This document shows positions 11,379-21,989 of a stretch of 64,000 nucleotides of DNA, piece after piece. The notes beneath the pieces are model-generated. The model did no database searches and was not told the origin of the DNA. It saw only the letters and a program-made list of their open reading frames with translations. Numbering within the stretch: position 1 is the first letter of the stretch; each line of letters starts with the position of its first letter. The stretch comes from Cryptomeria japonica (Eukaryota; Streptophyta; Pinopsida; Cupressales; Cupressaceae), in the NCBI RefSeq assembly GCF_030272615.1, contig NC_081410.1, forward strand, positions 125,524,140-125,588,139, written 5' to 3'. A program made the position numbers and the translations under genes.

Positions 11379-12655
11379 TGTGAGCTAGGAAAATAGGTAA
11401 ATCATCAAAGCCTAAGTTATGCAACCACAAAACATAACAAGCTAAGACATTGATCCTATCACATCCAACAAAGATATGAAGACAAAGCACTTAAAACAAA
11501 TATGCAAACCATAACAAAGTGCTTCCTCCATGATTCTCCATTGTTTCTCTTTCTCCTCCAAATATGTTGTTTGTGGATCTCACATGCAAGTGAAAAAGTG
11601 AGCAAGAAAGAAAAATTGCAAGTGAATTCGATAGCATGAGGATATTCGAGATGTGGTTGTTAAAATGAATAAAAAATAGAAGCTCAATTTATAGACCAAA
11701 ATTGAGGAAAATAGTGAAATTAGAATGATCGATTCAAAAAAGGAAAATTGATTTGAAAATGTCATATAATTGAATGACAAATTTATGACAAATTGATGAC
11801 AAATTGATTGACAAAATTCATGACAAGTTGCTCTTTAAAAATATGACAAATTGAGAGAGATTTAAGCCTCCAAGTTATCACAAATTAGCCACAAATTTTG
11901 TTTCATGATTTATGACAAAATTTGAGAGAAAATAGCTTCATAAATTATGACATTATTGAGCAAAAATAGCTTTCAAAAATATGACAAATTGGCCATGAAA
12001 ATAGCTTCAAAATCATGACAAAGGGAAGCTTAAAAAGAGGCGAAATTAGTGGGAAAAGTTAGGAGGGAAACTTAATGGGATTTTGAAATTCAAAAATTAG
12101 AAATTAGGTGGAAAATGGGGAACTGGGAAATTAGGAAATAGGAATTAGATGAAATTAGATCACGATAAGGATTTAATGATTGAATTGATTGATTAATATA
12201 ATGATTGACAAATTAACTAAAATGTATTGAAATCAATGCTCAAGATTGATCATAATGATTGAAATGACAACCTGACAATTGGCGAAGATAAATTATTGAT
12301 GAAAAATTGATTGGTGATGATTGATGACAGGACAATTGATTTATAATGATTGATGAAATGACATTGAGAATTGATCAGAATTGATTAGGATTAAAAACGA
12401 TGATTATATGAAATTGTTAGCTAACCATGATCATGAAACGACAATTGAGATTGACATCGATAAGACCCAAATTGAAACAATTAAATAGGATCAAATAGGA
12501 AGAGAAAGTAGAAGAATGACATGATGTTAACAAATGATAAAGACCAAATATGCAACATAGAGGAAGTGTTAGTAAAATGTGAAAAACTAAAAGAAGGGAA
12601 CGTGGACATGTTAAAGTGCAACGCCGCAAGCATTAACCATTTTTAGATGCCTACA
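11379..12655 (-). repeat. Element A 3' LTR
   Basis: About 1.28 kb. Compared with the other LTR it lacks a block of roughly 190 bp (20690-20880 in the other copy) and has scattered substitutions. The minus-strand TATA element CTATAAATTGAGC lies at about 11682-11694. Confidence 0.92.
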
Positions 12656-12672
12656 TTTTGTACCTCTTTGAG
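12656..12672 (-). promoter_or_regulatory. Element A polypurine tract
   Basis: On the minus strand, TCTCAAAGAGGTACAAAA directly precedes the LTR start. It is nearly the same as the tracts of element B (46392-46407) and element C (51450-51466). Confidence 0.8.
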
Positions 12673-15057
12673 ACAATGTGATTTTGAGTGTTGTTTCAAA
12701 GAATAGTAAAGAAAAATTGCATAAAACATTGCCCCAACAAATGGTGGGCTATAAGGGTGCCCCCTTGAGAAATTGGGCGAAAATTTTAGAAAAGAGGCCA
12801 ATTTATCGAAAATAATGCCAGGACTAGACCAAGATGACTTCAAGGACTCACGGAAGAAATGTTAGTAAGAGGAAATTAGATGAAGAATAATTAGTGGTGA
12901 AGAAGAACTTGCTTTCACAAATGCACAATAGTAGGTGAAAACCTTTATTTAATATGACAAAAATGGATGTGGTGCACCATGGCAATGACGGCCAGGGTGC
13001 TAATGCAATCCCTTTGCGTAAAATAGACACATTGCAGACAAGGAGTGAGTCAAAAATAGCCTAAGACATTGTGTGTGTCAAGGGTTGAGGTATGTGTGGC
13101 ATTCAAAAAGTGAACGTACTTATCATAGACACCCAAGACATACTTGCCTCGGAATGCTAGAAACACTCCACAAATAGAAGACAAAAACAAAAAAGGACCA
13201 TGAGTCATCCCAGTCACTCTAAATCACTTAGTGACATCATCAAGCAACATAGGAACATGGTCGAAGATAAATCAATGAAAGATAAGACTCGAATTCAAAC
13301 AAGTCAAACAAATGTTCTGATCTTCATTGTCAAAGGTTGAAAGTGTTATGACGAAAGGACGATCATGTTTTCTGGTTTCAGGAATGCAGTACCCCATCTA
13401 AGATAGGACACAGTTTGGTCTCAAGTATACCACACCCTATATAAGACCCATGATAATGTTGACAAGGACCAATGATATTGATGTTGATGTTTGATTGATA
13501 TGACAATTGGATCAGTTTGAATGCTTGATTGGTCGAACAGTTCATCTGTTGATGTGTGATTTGTTTAAGCACACTAATTAATATGTTTATGCCTGACATC
13601 TACTCAAATGTTTGTCTATATACAAAAGGGACAATTTATTGATAAAGAGAAATCAAAATGATTTTTTTTGGATTATTTTTTTTGTTTTCAAATTTTTAGG
13701 GTTTTAGATTTTTTTGAATTTTTTTTCTACTTTTTCAAGACATTTTACAATTTTTTTTGTTTTATTTCAAGACGTTTTATGAATGTTTTTGTTTGATTTT
13801 TTCAAGACATTTTATAATTTTTAGTTGTTTTTTTAAGGACATTATTTGATTTTTTAGGGATTTTTTTAGGAGTTTATTTTATTTTTAGTGATTTTTTCAA
13901 GACATTATTTGATTTTTAGTGATTTTTTCAAGACATGATTTTATTTTTAGGGATTTTTTTAGGACTTTATTTGATTTTTAGGGATTTTTTATGATTTTAC
14001 CTCCAATGTCTAGCAAGGCAAGGAATATGACGAATGGATAAATAGGCTTGTTGTAATGTTGATGGATAGAGGGAAGACAAAGGCCATTTATTGTGGAGAC
14101 AGGGCAGATTCAATTCCCAAGGGCTATCATGCAATGGAATAAGGGAATGGATATGACAATGTGAAGCAATGGAAGGGCATGAGGGACATGTCAAGAGGTT
14201 TTTGAAACCATGTGTTGCATTTTTGGTTCGTATGTCAAATCAAGATCAAGGGACAAGAAAGAGTGCATGGACGGTGATGGGATATAGGTAGGATAAGCAA
14301 GATCAAAAATGGATAAGGGATGTGGACTGAAGGTTGTGATAGGATAAAGGATAGTGACAAAAGGTTGCAATAAGACAAGGAATAAGGATGAAAGGTTGTA
14401 ATAAGACAATAGATAAAAACCAAAAGCTATGATAGACTGAAAGTTGCACATAGGATATATGGCATTCATGAAGATCCTCAACCTTGTCAAGATCAAAGGT
14501 AGAAAATGTAATATGGACATGAGGGACGATAGGATAATGGAGGGTATGATAAGGTATGATAGTATAATGAAGGGTGAAAGGATAATGAAGGCCAATAGGA
14601 TAATGAAGGGTGAAAGGATAATGAAGGCATAATATAACTGAAACTTGCCCCCAAGTATGGTATGCAAGAAGTTCATATATTACACATGACACCTGTTTGC
14701 TAGGTTTTCATCATGGTACTTGCCCAAGGTGCCTATTTGCCTGGTTTTCACCAGAGGACAAATTATTTTTCTTTACTTTTATCTTTCTTTCTTTCTTTTT
14801 TTTCTCCACATTTTTTTGCTTTTTTATACTTTTGCTTCTTTTTTTGTTACTATTGATTTTTTTTTAATGCTTTTTCTGACTTTTTTGACTTGCAACAAAA
14901 AATGGACACATGATAAAGATGGAAGAAGGACTCAAGCATCTTTTTTTTTGGATAGTATCTTTGAAAATGGACCATAGAATTTAAAAGTATGCTCAAAGAT
15001 GTTGGTAGGATAATGACATGGAAATGAGATGGGACTAAGGCAAATTTATGCAAAGGA
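12673..15057 (-). other. Element A 3' noncoding region
   Basis: No gene-like frame is seen. The part at 13190-13300 resembles 59480-59560 (region D) and the reverse complement of 45640-45720 (element B). 13660-13990 is a poly-T-rich series of short repeats of the form GATTTTT..AAGACATT, the complement of the A-rich repeats in element B. 14500-14640 has short tandem repeats of an AGGATAATGAAGG unit. Together these show that A keeps the 3' untranslated end of the pol-bearing family. Confidence 0.7.
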
Positions 15058-17670
15058 TTAGATAAGAGGGGCAGAAGGATGGAAAATATGCATTGGATAA
15101 TAGATAGGGTATTGGAAGAATTTTTCTTGAGGGGATGGAAATGCTAGCAAGATCATCATTAGCACACACCTTGAGGGGTGGTGGACTGATGGAGGAAAAG
15201 TGGATTTTGGACATTGGGATTTTGATGGAGGAATAGCTATGGATTTTGGGACATAAGGACCCAAAATGGATGAATGAGATTTTGGAGGAATAGGTTTTGA
15301 AGGTTTGGATGGAGGAATAGCAATTTTGGATGCCAATTTTGACACTTCTTTTGTGCTTCTAGGAGCTACTTGGGAAAACACATTGATTTGGATTTTTCAT
15401 GTTTTTGTGTTGGAACACATAGCTTGCACAAGGGATTTAGGAACCCATATATATTTTGATTTTTCTTTCTTTTTTTCAGTGGGCCTTTGTGGCCTTTTGG
15501 ATTTTTCTTTTTCTTTTTCTTTTTAAACCATATTTTTCTTTTTCTTGACATGTCAAATAGATTGGACATGTTGATCCTTAAATATATGTGGATTGCTAGA
15601 CTTGTAACTTTTATGCTTGGCATCCAAATTGCTTGGAGAGGGAAAGGAATTCATGGATGGATATGAATTACATGAAATTATTTTGGATGGATGGAAGGTG
15701 CTCAAAGATGTGTACCTTTGCTGACCTTGAATATGGGATGAAGGGATATAAGGACCTAAACTGGATGAAAGGAATGAAGGGTGAGGGGTATGATTGTATT
15801 TTGACTTTGCGAGGACACCAACATCTTGAGAAATGTCATTGACATCACGACCATTAATATTTTCTTTGATATGGAGGGGTTCTTTCTCATAAAGGTCTAC
15901 CCCTTTGTCTTTATAAACATTTTGACTCGTAAGATACTCTGTGCTTTCGGAGGAAGACGCGAGTCCATTATGGGGTGGATGTGATATGATGGGAACAATG
16001 GGATCATGAAGTGGATCAGACTTGACCAAAGGGGAGGAACCCATTATGCATGTCCAGGGTTCTTGAACATCTTGCACCAACATGTTAGAATTATAAGGGG
16101 GATCAAGATCATGAGGGGGACTAGGATCATTGATAGGCTCTTCATGAGATGGATTGGGAGGAATAATGGGATAATCAAGGGGATTGGAATCTTGTGGGGT
16201 ATTTAAAGGGATAATGAGGTCTTGTGGCGGACATGAAAGTGAAGGGATAGTTTGGTCTTGACAAGGAGGAAGATCATTGGATTCCTCTTTAAATGTGATC
16301 TGCTCTTGACTTTCAATGGGATCATCAGAAAGGATGGAGGGGATATTTTGACCTTACTCAGGGAGTGGAATGCCAATGGGACTTAAAAGGATATTTTATT
16401 CAGGCAATGGAAGAGGATCATTTGGGATAGGATGGATTGGGATAACTTGATCTTGCTTAAGGAGTGGATTGTCAATGGGACTAAAAAGGACATTTTGGTC
16501 ATGCAATGGAAGAAGATAATTTGGGATAGGATGGATTGGGATATCTTGATCTTGATCCATTTTAGGACTCATTTCTTCATGATCTAAATTATCCTCTTGA
16601 CATGGGGTTGGACTTTGGATATGCATGGGGGATTTTGGCAAGGAAACGATGCTTTGACATGAGGGAGATTGACTTTGTATGGGATCCTCTGGAATAGGTT
16701 TAATGGGAAATGAAGCACATGGTGGCATTGGGTCTCGCATTTCTTAAGTGTGGCAAGGACTTGCATCATGAATTGGATTAGCTTGGTAGTCAATTTTGGA
16801 CACCCCTTGGGAAATTGCATCCTTAGGTGTATTATTTGATGAGGAAGATATGGAAGGCTCTTGTAAATATTTGAAAGATGTAGGAATAGATGCCACTAGA
16901 GAGTCAATTTTCTTATGGGGGGATGAGACATTGCTAGACATAGGTGTATGATTTTGATCTTTCTCATAAGAATCACTTAGGACTATCTTTAAGAGTTGTC
17001 TAGTAAAGCCACCTTTCTTTGGAGATGTATTTGAATCCTTGTGATGTTTTGACATGGTTTTGTTTGGTTGAACAAATTGTTGAGATTGCACCATTGGTTG
17101 TGTTTGTTGGATTTGTTGGACCATGTGTAAGTTGGACTGGTAGGAAGGATAGATTACTTTTGAAGGTTGAGTCTCAGAAGAATATGAAGGTTGGTATGAC
17201 TCAAATTCCAATTTGGATTCTAATTTTGAGTCTGAGTCTGAGTAGGATTCTCTTATGATTGGTGGTATTTGATTATTTCTCTTCATTTTCTCTAACCAAA
17301 TTGCATGCGAGCTAGGATCAGTCTTGTTCGAATTAAGATTTTGATGTTTCGGATGCAAACTTGAGTTTTGGTTTTGAATGATTGTTTGATTTGAGGGTGA
17401 TCTTGGTTGAACACTACCAAGTCCTACTTGCATTGGTACAAAGATTGATTCAAAATTTGGTGGTGGTCCCAATTGAATGATTCCATACTCTGGTAGCATG
17501 TTTGTATGTGGACCAACATTTGGATTAAAGTTTGGCTGCACGATATTGTCTCATTGTTGTGCTGGATAGAATTGTGATTGTCTCAACTTGTTATCATCCA
17601 TTGAAAAATACATGGCTTGATATGTCGATTTGTGCAATTTCTTGTACTTGGACCTTGTTTCAATAGGCAT
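15058..17670 (-). pseudogene. Element A long unrecognised ORF, Pro/Ser/Gln-rich
   Basis: From an ATG at 17670 one frame runs down to 15553 (706 codons), broken only by stops at 17551-17553, 16744-16746, 16396-16398 and 16354-16356. After a frame change near 15400-15550 it seems to continue to 15058. The start is basic (K-Y-K-K-L-H-K). The middle is rich in Gln, Ser and Asn, with an acidic Ser/Asp/Glu patch. The C-terminal half is Pro-rich with imperfect repeats of D-Q-x-I-P-I-H-P-I-P-N and L-G-P-Y-(I/V)-P types, then a lysine run. I see no gag zinc knuckle, protease, polymerase or membrane segment. It lies in sense with the element, after a 2.3-kb leader. It may be a diverged gag-like structural protein or a captured host frame; I cannot decide. 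Confidence 0.65.
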
Positions 17671-19950
17671 GTCAATATGAAATGCAATATTTTTAGGGGA
17701 TTTTAATTTTAAGATTGATGTATGCAACTAATGCAACCTAAAAGGATGAAAATGCAACTTATTTTTTTGATTTTTCAAAGGTTTGGACAAACTCTTGGAA
17801 TGCAAACCTAAAGATGCAACTTTGGGAAAATTAAATGAAGCCAAGACCTTAAAAGGACAAGAGGAAAAAGGACAAAATGATAATAGGACAAATGACAATG
17901 TCTCGCCTATATGCTTGGATACTAAGCTAGGTTTGACAAAATGATGTTGATGACAAAAGAATAAATGTTGGACAAGGTCAAGCCTCCCTAACAATGACTT
18001 AGGGTTTAATCTAAAGATTTGAATCTTTAAAGTTTGGCAAAACCTAATTTTGAGACTATTATGCAAAAGGACAATAAATATGATGAGGACCTAGAGTATG
18101 GACCCAAGATATGATATGAATATGACCTATTGACATGAAATGAAATGACTCAACTTATTACGCAATGATATGAGCTAATGCAAGAGAAGGATATGCAAGA
18201 AAATAATATGACCTAAGTGAAGACCTAATTTTGGGATGATAATGATAATGCAAGATTGCAACCTAAGTGAAAACCTAGCTTAGGTATGACAATGCAATGA
18301 AGACTTAGGGAAATGATTCTAAACCTAAGTGCAAAATGAGGACGCTTGCAATGAAATGGACTAAAATGAAGGAAGATGACAATATGTCCTAAGACCTAAG
18401 TTGGACTATGCAAAACCTAGCCCTAAGTGACATGAATGTTGAAACAAGGGTACCCAATCTTTTAACAAGCCATGTTGATAAAATATTTGCAAATTGTTGG
18501 ATGAGTACTTTGAAGTTCTTTGGACCAAGTTTGACTTTGTTTGAAGTTTGTTTGGACAATTGAAACTTGGTTTTTGACTTGTTCAATATTCTTTGAACTT
18601 TGAAAACTTGTTTACTTTTGAAAAACAAGGTTGTTTATGACCACTTGTGACAGTTGATTTTAATTCAACCTTTAACAAGCATAGAAGACAAGATGTTTGT
18701 TTGACTTTGACCCAAAACACTCATGCACCTTCAACAACAAATCCTATGGCTGGCAAGGACAATAGTCGTTGGATCTCACTTAGTTTCCTAGCTATGCCTA
18801 CTCAAAGTGAATACTTAGATGCTTGACCCCGTTGGCTCCCCTTTACGACTTTCACTTCTCTGGGGCAGCCAAGCATCAGTTCCTATGAAAACTCCCCATG
18901 GCAAACTTTGTATCTCTACTAAGAGTCGTAAAAGTGTGAGATGGCATCAGAGGTCTGACCTCTTATACCAATGACTAGAAGGTTTTTTTTGGTCTCTAAG
19001 CACAAAGTTTTTTAGTCGGGGCATCCATTCGGGTGGGCATAGATCCAGCAAATTTAATCATCGTTATGCCATTCCAGCACCTGTTGCTTACAACTTTCGT
19101 TGCAAACACAGTTATTTAGAGTGGTTTGGAAGAGCTTGGCCTTAGCCCGTCACCACTTTGGGTTGTTCCCTCTCACCAATGCCTATGCGAAGTGCCAGGA
19201 AAATCAGGAGGCAGGCCCACTTCTAAGGGTAAAAACACACATACCATACATGGTATTCACTAACCCTTAGAAAACGAAGTGTGCAACTATTCTAAAAATC
19301 ACAAACACTCGGTTTTGATAAGATTCTTTGACCGCGTCCTGCACCAAATCAATTAGTAGTTTCAATGAAATCATTTTCCCACGAATGCCAATATGCTACA
19401 CAAATCATCAATAAAATGTCCAATTTGTACCCCTAATTAGAAAGCTAGATGAAGATTGTGGGGTTAATTTTAATGCCTTATGAATTGAAATGAGATTTTG
19501 TTGTTCATTCAATCCCCTAATTAGACTATGTGGTGATTCATTTTGAAACACTTAGTAGATTGTAATGAGAGATTTTTGTTGATTGACCTCCTAATTAAGC
19601 TATGTGAGGAATTATTGTTCATTCAAACCTCCTAATTAGGCTATGTTAAGAATTTTCGTTCATTAAAACCTCCTAATTAGGTTATGTGAAGAATTGTTGT
19701 TCATTGAAACCTCCTAATTAGGCTATGTGAAAAATTGTTGTTCTTTAAAACCTCCTAATTAGGCTATGTGAAAAATTGTTGTTCATTTGCATGTTAAGAA
19801 ATCCTAAATAAATCATTGTTTAGAGTTCATAAAGCCCACATGCAACAATAGATCCTCGAGTAAAACCTACAAGCAACAACAAATCAACACTTGAAACCTG
19901 CATGCAACAAAACACAAATGTGAAACTTGATAGTAAATTTTACGTGTTCA
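17671..19950 (-). other. Element A leader between LTR and ORF
   Basis: Noncoding leader of about 2.3 kb. 17700-18640 keeps short frames without recognisable motifs. 18760-19200 is a GC-richer stretch, and the 41-bp tandem array lies at 19584-19788. No second element is visible inside. Confidence 0.6.
19584..19788. repeat. 41-bp tandem array, five copies
   Basis: The core CCTCCTAATTAG(G/C)CTATGT recurs at 19587, 19628, 19669, 19710 and 19751, exactly 41 bp apart each time. The array is in the element A leader, within 400 bp of its primer-binding site. A weaker sixth match lies near 19525. Confidence 0.92.
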
Positions 19951-19964
19951 CATCAGGTTCACCA
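19951..19964 (-). promoter_or_regulatory. Element A probable primer-binding site
   Basis: On the minus strand, TGGTGAACCTGATG starts six bases after the LTR end. Element B has TGGTGAACCAAC in the same position. I cannot name the matching tRNA from memory. Confidence 0.65.
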
Positions 19965-19970
19965 AGAAAA

Positions 19971-21374
19971 TGTGAGGTAAGAAAATAGGTAAAGCATCAA
20001 AGCCTAAGTTATGCAACCACAAAACATAACAAGCTAAGACATTAATCCTATCACATCCAATAAAGATATGAAGACAAAGCACTTAAAACAAATATGCAAA
20101 CCATAACAAAGTGCTTCCTCCACGATTCTCCATTGTTTCTCTTTCTCCTCCAAATATGTTGTTTGTGGATCTCACCTACAAGTGCAAAAGTGAGCAAGAA
20201 AGAAAAATTGCAAGTGAATTCGATTGTGTGAGGATATTCGAGATGTGGTTGTTAAAGTGATTGAAAAAGAGAAGCTCAATTTATAGACCAAAATTGAGGA
20301 AAATCATGAAATTAGAATGATTGATTCAAAAAAGACAAATTGATTTGAAAATGGCATAATTGATTAACAAATTTCATGACAAGTTGCTCTTTCAAAATAT
20401 GACAAATTGAGAGAGATTTAAGCCTTCAAGTTATGACAAATTAGCCACAAATTTTGCTTCATGATTTATGACAAAATTTGAGAGAAAATAACTTCAAATT
20501 GGCCATGAAAATAGCTTCATAAATTATGACATTATTGAGCAAAAATATGACAAATTGGCCATGAAAATAGCTTCACAAATCATGACAAAGGGAAACTTAA
20601 AAAGAGGAGAAATTAGTGGGAAAAGTTAGGAGGGAAAATTAATGGTGGAAAATTGGGAATTAGGAAATTAGTAAATACAAATTAGATGACGTTAATTAAT
20701 AAATTCTCATTTATTAATTAATTCATACAAGACTAATTAGCCAATTAAATGATTTAATTGTGAACATAGGGTAAATGAATACCCTAAGAGAAATATTAGT
20801 AAAGGATTAATAATTAAAGAATTATTGAACCCTAAGAGAGAGACATAAATCAAGATGATGTCGTGAAATAATTAACATGATCAGGATAAGGATTGAATGA
20901 TTGAATTGATTGATTAATATAATGATTGACAAATTAACTAAAACTTATTGAAATCAATGCTCAAGATTGATCATAATGATTGAAATGACAAGGACAATTG
21001 ACGAAGATAAATTATTGATGGAAAATTGATTGATGATGATTGATGACGGGACAATTGATTGATAATGATTGATGACATGACATTGAGAATTGATTGGAAT
21101 TGATAAGGATTAAAAACGATGATTATATGAAATTGATAGCTAACCATGATCATGAAATGATAATTGAGATTGACATCGATAAGACCCAAATAGAAACAAT
21201 TAAATACGATCAAATAGGAAGAAAAAGCAGAAGAATGATATGATGTTGACAAATGATAAAGACCAAATGTGCAACATAGAGGAAGTGTTAGTAAAATGTG
21301 AAAACCTAAAAGAAGGTAACGCGGACATGTTAAAGTGTGACACCACAAGCATTAACCATTTTTAGATGCCTACA
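19971..21374 (-). repeat. Element A 5' LTR
   Basis: About 1.4 kb, longer than its partner because of the block near 20690-20880. Its TATA element CTATAAATTGAGC is at about 20274-20286 on the minus strand. The right edge CCTACA is followed by the TAATG target duplication. Confidence 0.92.
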
Positions 21375-21379
21375 TAATG

Positions 21380-21540
21380 TTATTGTTGATTATTTGGCTA
21401 AATGACCTTCTGATGTTGATTGTAGCAAGAATGATATGGATCGGGGTATTCGGCCTATTCTTCACAACCTCTTTCACTCCATCATGATTTGGGCTGATAG
21501 TTTTCTTTTGCGTTCTAATTGCCTTATTTTTGTTTTTTTG
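21380..21540 (+). pseudogene. Possible LINE RNase H tail, split by element A
   Basis: Read in one plus-strand frame across the empty site (before 11378, then from 21380), a short peptide resembles the end of a plant LINE RNase H: H-E-C-N followed by V-D-Y-L-A-K. Only a few tens of residues support this, and one stop replaces what may have been Trp. The assignment is weak; the rest up to 21990 shows nothing clear. Confidence 0.3.
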
Positions 21541-21989
21541 TTTTCTTATGAGACTAAATGTGTGTAGATCTGTGGCAAACTAACTTGAATTTATATTCTC
21601 TAAACTTTTATAATAGCCACAGTTATATGGAAACCTTAACTCTTTCGACTTTCAAGATTAATATATATGTATTTATATATAAAATAAATAAATTTTTACA
21701 TTTAAAAACTTTGTAGAACACTGTTACAAAGCTTCTGCTACTTTTCATTGTTTTTTCTCCTCCTCTCCTAATTCTGAAATAATATCTCCTTGAGCATCTG
21801 AATTCATTTATTAGCTTTCTCGACAATTCTAAAATATGAAGTGAATCTTGTAGAGATGTAACATAAGCATTAATTGTTTGTTTCAGAAGGGTGAAAAATT
21901 AATGCTAGTGACAAATGCATCAGACATTAAAATTATGGTGATTGCTCTTAAGAAATTGTTAAGAGACACGTAAATCAACCTTGAATTGG

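Larger units (their letters stand above)
11374..21379 (-). mobile_element. Element A: large non-autonomous LTR retrotransposon
   Basis: The two long repeats (11379-12655 and 19971-21374) begin TGTAGGCATC on the minus strand and end TCACA. They are flanked by the same 5-bp sequence TAATG at 11374-11378 and 21375-21379, which proves an intact insertion. The purine tract is at 12656-12672 and the primer-binding site at 19951-19964, both for minus-strand transcription. The 7.3-kb interior contains no reverse transcriptase, integrase or protease; instead it carries one long decayed frame (15058-17670). This is the structure of a large retrotransposon derivative that relied on enzymes from relatives. 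Its 3' interior matches element B and region D. Confidence 0.93.

Noticed and set aside
14191-14692. Overlapping minus-strand frames of 129 and 161 codons rich in Leu/Ile/Pro/Ser
   Set aside because: They arise from short tandem repeats in the 3' noncoding region of element A; no motif, and several frames are open at once.
16006-16206. Plus-strand frame of Met/Ile/Arg/Gly-rich composition
   Set aside because: Antisense shadow of the long element A frame.
18958-18985. Minus-strand TTGGTATAAGAGGTC, like a primer-binding site
   Set aside because: It is 1 kb inside element A, away from the LTR end, and a better placed site exists at 19951-19964.
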